Shown piece by piece: positions 6,243-7,839 of a stretch of 7,839 nucleotides of DNA (its first letter is position 1; every line of letters starts with the position of its first letter). The notes under the pieces were generated by a model. That model was not told where the DNA came from, made no database searches, and worked only from the letters and a program-made list of their open reading frames with translations. The position numbers and the translations under genes were made by a program. The stretch is from NCBI GenBank assembly GCA_900321945.1, contig ONXY01000019.1, forward strand, positions 1 through 7,839, given 5' to 3'. The stretch is from an uncultured Eubacteriales bacterium. GTDB taxonomy: Bacteria > Bacillota_A > Clostridia > Christensenellales > Aristaeellaceae.

Positions 6243-7230
6243 CCTGAGCTCCTCCCTGCGGGGGATTGCCCCTTCCGCCCTCTCCAGCCTCCGTTTTCCC
6301 GTTATCCTCCGCGCGGATGATCCGGTCGATGACGTACAGGGGGCGCTTTCTGGACTCGTCCAGGTTTCTCCACAGATACTCTCCCAGAATTCCCATCATC
6401 ATCATCTGAAAACTCGAGGTCAGAAGAACCGTCACCATGACGGACGCCCAGCCGGCGGGCGTGTTGTTCACGATTTTGTCCACGACGGCATAGATCCCGA
6501 AGATGAGGGCCAGCACGCCGAACAGCGCCCCGATTCCCGTCAGGAACCGGATCGGGCGGTGCGAGAAAACGACGAACGTATCCACGAAAAGGTTGATCCT
6601 TTTGGAGTACGTCCACATGGAGACCCCTTTTTCCCGGTCCTTCCGCGTATACTCGATGATCGTCGGCCTGTATCCGAGCCAGATCAGCTGCAGATATACG
6701 CTGGAGTTCTTCTCCTGCATATCCACCAGCTTCCGGGCCACCTCCCGGTCGATCAGGAAGAAGTCAAAGCCGCGCCTGGGATAGTCGGAGATGACCCACT
6801 TGCGGATCAGCTTATAATATGTGTCCGCGAACCAGTTCTTCAGTGCGGACTCCTCCCGCCCGCCGCGGACCGCCAGATTCACTTTGTTTCCCTTTTCCCA
6901 GTTTTTCACCATCTCCGGAATGATGGAAGGCGGATCCTGCAGATCCGCGCTGATGACCGCGACCGCCTCGCCCTCCGCGACGGACAGCCCCGCGACGATG
7001 GCCCTGAATTCTCCGAAATTCCGGGACAGCTTGACGATTTTGATCCGGGAATCCTTTTTCTGAAGCCTCATGGCTGTTTCCAGGGTTCCGTCCCCGGATC
7101 CGTCGTCCACAAGAATCCATTCCCAGTCGTACTGTTCCGTTTTCTCAAAAACGGAATGAAGGATCTCTGTGTACGTATCGTCAAGATTCTTTTCGTTGTA
7201 GTAGCAGGGGGTTACAATCGACAGTTTCAT
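6226..7230 (-). CDS. GtrB/ArnC-like polyprenyl-phosphate glycosyltransferase
   Basis: This 334-residue family 2 glycosyltransferase probably transfers a sugar from a nucleotide donor to undecaprenyl phosphate at the inner membrane face. The GT-A domain occupies about 1-225: MKLSIVTPCYYNE at the start, VDDGSGDGT (41-49) for nucleotide, SADLQDPP (94-101) with the metal-binding acidic residues, FDFFLIDREV (155-164) and the SMWTYSKR segment (204-211) that matches the KWS region of GtrB. Two membrane helices follow (about 229-251 and 261-286), giving the usual GtrB topology and length. A polar, glycine-rich tail (about 310-334) is encoded where the next gene's start and ribosome binding site lie. 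The start is preceded by a modest AAAGGA about 12 bases upstream. It is cotranscribed with the aminotransferase, so an amino sugar could be its substrate; that is an inference. Confidence 0.95.
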   Translation of the reverse strand: MKLSIVTPCYYNEKNLDDTYTEILHSVFEKTEQYDWEWILVDDGSGDGTLETAMRLQKKDSRIKIVKLSRNFGEFRAIVAGLSVAEGEAVAVISADLQDPPSIIPEMVKNWEKGNKVNLAVRGGREESALKNWFADTYYKLIRKWVISDYPRRGFDFFLIDREVARKLVDMQEKNSSVYLQLIWLGYRPTIIEYTRKDREKGVSMWTYSKRINLFVDTFVVFSHRPIRFLTGIGALFGVLALIFGIYAVVDKIVNNTPAGWASVMVTVLLTSSFQMMMMGILGEYLWRNLDESRKRPLYVIDRIIRAEDNGKTEAGEGGRGNPPQGGAQDDSDQ

Positions 7231-7334
7231 CGCAGCGGCCGGTCCTTTCAGAGAAGCTTTGGATTCACGGCGCTCTCAGCGCCTTTCCGGAGCGGGCGGA
7301 TCAGGATGCTGTTCTTCCCGCCGGAGAGAAGTCT
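7231..7334 (-). other. Structured 104-base gap without a recognisable promoter
   Basis: The gap between the partial gene and the GtrB-like gene holds two inverted repeats. GGCGCT (7269-7274) and AGCGCC (7278-7283) form a perfect 6-bp stem with a three-base loop. A second stem pairs CCGG-CGGG with CCCG-CCGG across about 7286-7325, with a two-base bulge and a loop of about 20 bases. Neither is followed by a U-run on the minus strand. No convincing -10/-35 pair was seen, so the GtrB-like gene probably reads through from upstream. Confidence 0.45.
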
Positions 7335-7839
7335 TCACGGATTCAGTTCGTATTCAACCGCCAGCGCAGGCTCTCCTTCCGGCGTGAAATAGAATTCCAT
7401 ATCTCCCTTGCCGTCAATTCGTTCCACCAGTATTTCCAGATTGTAATCCTTTCCGGAAACGAGGCGTCCCTCCATGGGGCAGCGGGAGAAGAAATTGTCC
7501 CCGATCCCGTCTCCGGTAACGGTTCCTTCCGCGAGTACATCCCCCGTGTCCGGATCCGTCACGCGCAGCGTAAGCACCGGGATGCTCCGTCTGTGGAAGC
7601 AGGCCGCGCAGAACCTGACGGCGCTGAGATTTTCAGCCTCTGCGGTAAACCGTGTTTTCACGCTCTGTCCGGCATAGTATTCCTTCGGATAATTTGCCAT
7701 CCTGTCCCCGACGTTGGATACGACCAGATCCCCGTATCCGTTGTCCTTCAGTCTGCGGAGCGCTTCCGGAAGGAATTCGCCGGAAACCCAGATTTCCTCC
7801 GTCTGCGGAAGCTTCGTATAATTCGCCTGCACATAAGCG
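7335..7839 (-). CDS. 3' end of an unrecognised gene with a beta-rich C-terminal domain
   Basis: The frame is open from the right edge to TGA 7335-7337, giving the last 167 residues of a longer protein. The codon that could be read as a start near 7832 is GTG inside the open frame (AYVQANY), so it is probably an internal valine. The last 110 residues alternate hydrophobic strands with polar turns: VKTRFTAEAENLSAVRF, then VLTLRVTDPDTGDVL, a DN pair, a GKDYNLEI segment and a final VEYEL. This resembles beta-sandwich domains that sit outside the membrane at the end of large membrane or surface-glycan proteins. No catalytic motif is visible and no membrane helix is present in the visible part. Its job cannot be named; membership in the same glycan locus is inferred from strand and spacing (104 bases to the next gene). 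Confidence 0.8.
   Translation of the reverse strand, partial: AYVQANYTKLPQTEEIWVSGEFLPEALRRLKDNGYGDLVVSNVGDRMANYPKEYYAGQSVKTRFTAEAENLSAVRFCAACFHRRSIPVLTLRVTDPDTGDVLAEGTVTGDGIGDNFFSRCPMEGRLVSGKDYNLEILVERIDGKGDMEFYFTPEGEPALAVEYELNP

Noticed and set aside
4904..7107. Shared 16-base word TCCCCGGATCCGTCGT at about 4905 and 7093
   Set aside because: Both copies encode the conserved DGSGD motif of family 2 glycosyltransferases, so the match reflects the protein motif and codon bias, not a DNA repeat element.
6004..7392. Plus-strand frame of 462 codons
   Set aside because: It spans two well-supported minus-strand genes and a gap, and its translation has no motif; it is a shadow.

Overview
The window is a solid block of seven protein genes, all on the minus strand, so transcription runs from the right edge to the left edge. 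Base composition is GC-rich, spacing is tight, and several genes carry strong AGGAGG-type ribosome binding sites. Together with the gene families present (DUF2304, DUF2142, IspD/TarI-type cytidylyltransferase), this suggests a GC-rich Firmicute, probably a Clostridia-like gut or rumen anaerobe. The taxonomic guess is an inference with moderate to low confidence. No tRNA, rRNA, CRISPR array, insertion sequence or phage gene was seen.

Layout in transcription order: (1) 7335-7839, the 3' end of a larger unknown gene with a beta-rich C-terminus; (2) 6226-7230, a GtrB/ArnC-like polyprenyl-phosphate glycosyltransferase with two C-terminal membrane helices; (3) 5139-6242, a DegT/DnrJ/EryC1/StrS sugar aminotransferase of the FdtB/QdtB type, overlapping gene 2 by 17 bases; (4) 4325-5020, a soluble DPM1-like family 2 glycosyltransferase starting at TTG; (5) 3880-4257, a DUF2304 small membrane protein; (6) 2014-3873, a DUF2142 polytopic membrane protein; (7) 1223-1948, an IspD/TarI-type cytidylyltransferase; (8) 1-1226, an acetolactate-synthase-like ThDP enzyme that starts inside gene 7's stop (ATGA) and runs off the left edge. 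Counting the fragment at the right edge and the one at the left edge, that is eight coding regions.

A near-consensus sigma-A promoter (TTGATT, 17-base spacer, TATAAT) lies in the 118-base gap before gene 4. The cluster therefore seems to be two transcriptional sections: an upstream one ending with the aminotransferase, and a downstream one of five genes (glycosyltransferase, DUF2304, DUF2142, cytidylyltransferase, ThDP enzyme). Three of the intergenic gaps hold GC-rich inverted repeats without a following U-tract.

The genes read as part of a cell-surface glycan locus. The aminotransferase would make an amino sugar. The GtrB-like and DPM1-like enzymes would load sugars onto a polyprenyl carrier. 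The DUF2304 and DUF2142 membrane proteins would help move or transfer the lipid-linked sugar at the outer face. The cytidylyltransferase and ThDP enzyme would prepare a CDP-activated polyol or branched compound as a further building block or decoration. The last pair is the least ordinary part: an IspD/TarI-type enzyme translationally coupled to an acetolactate-synthase-like enzyme rather than to a TarJ-like reductase.
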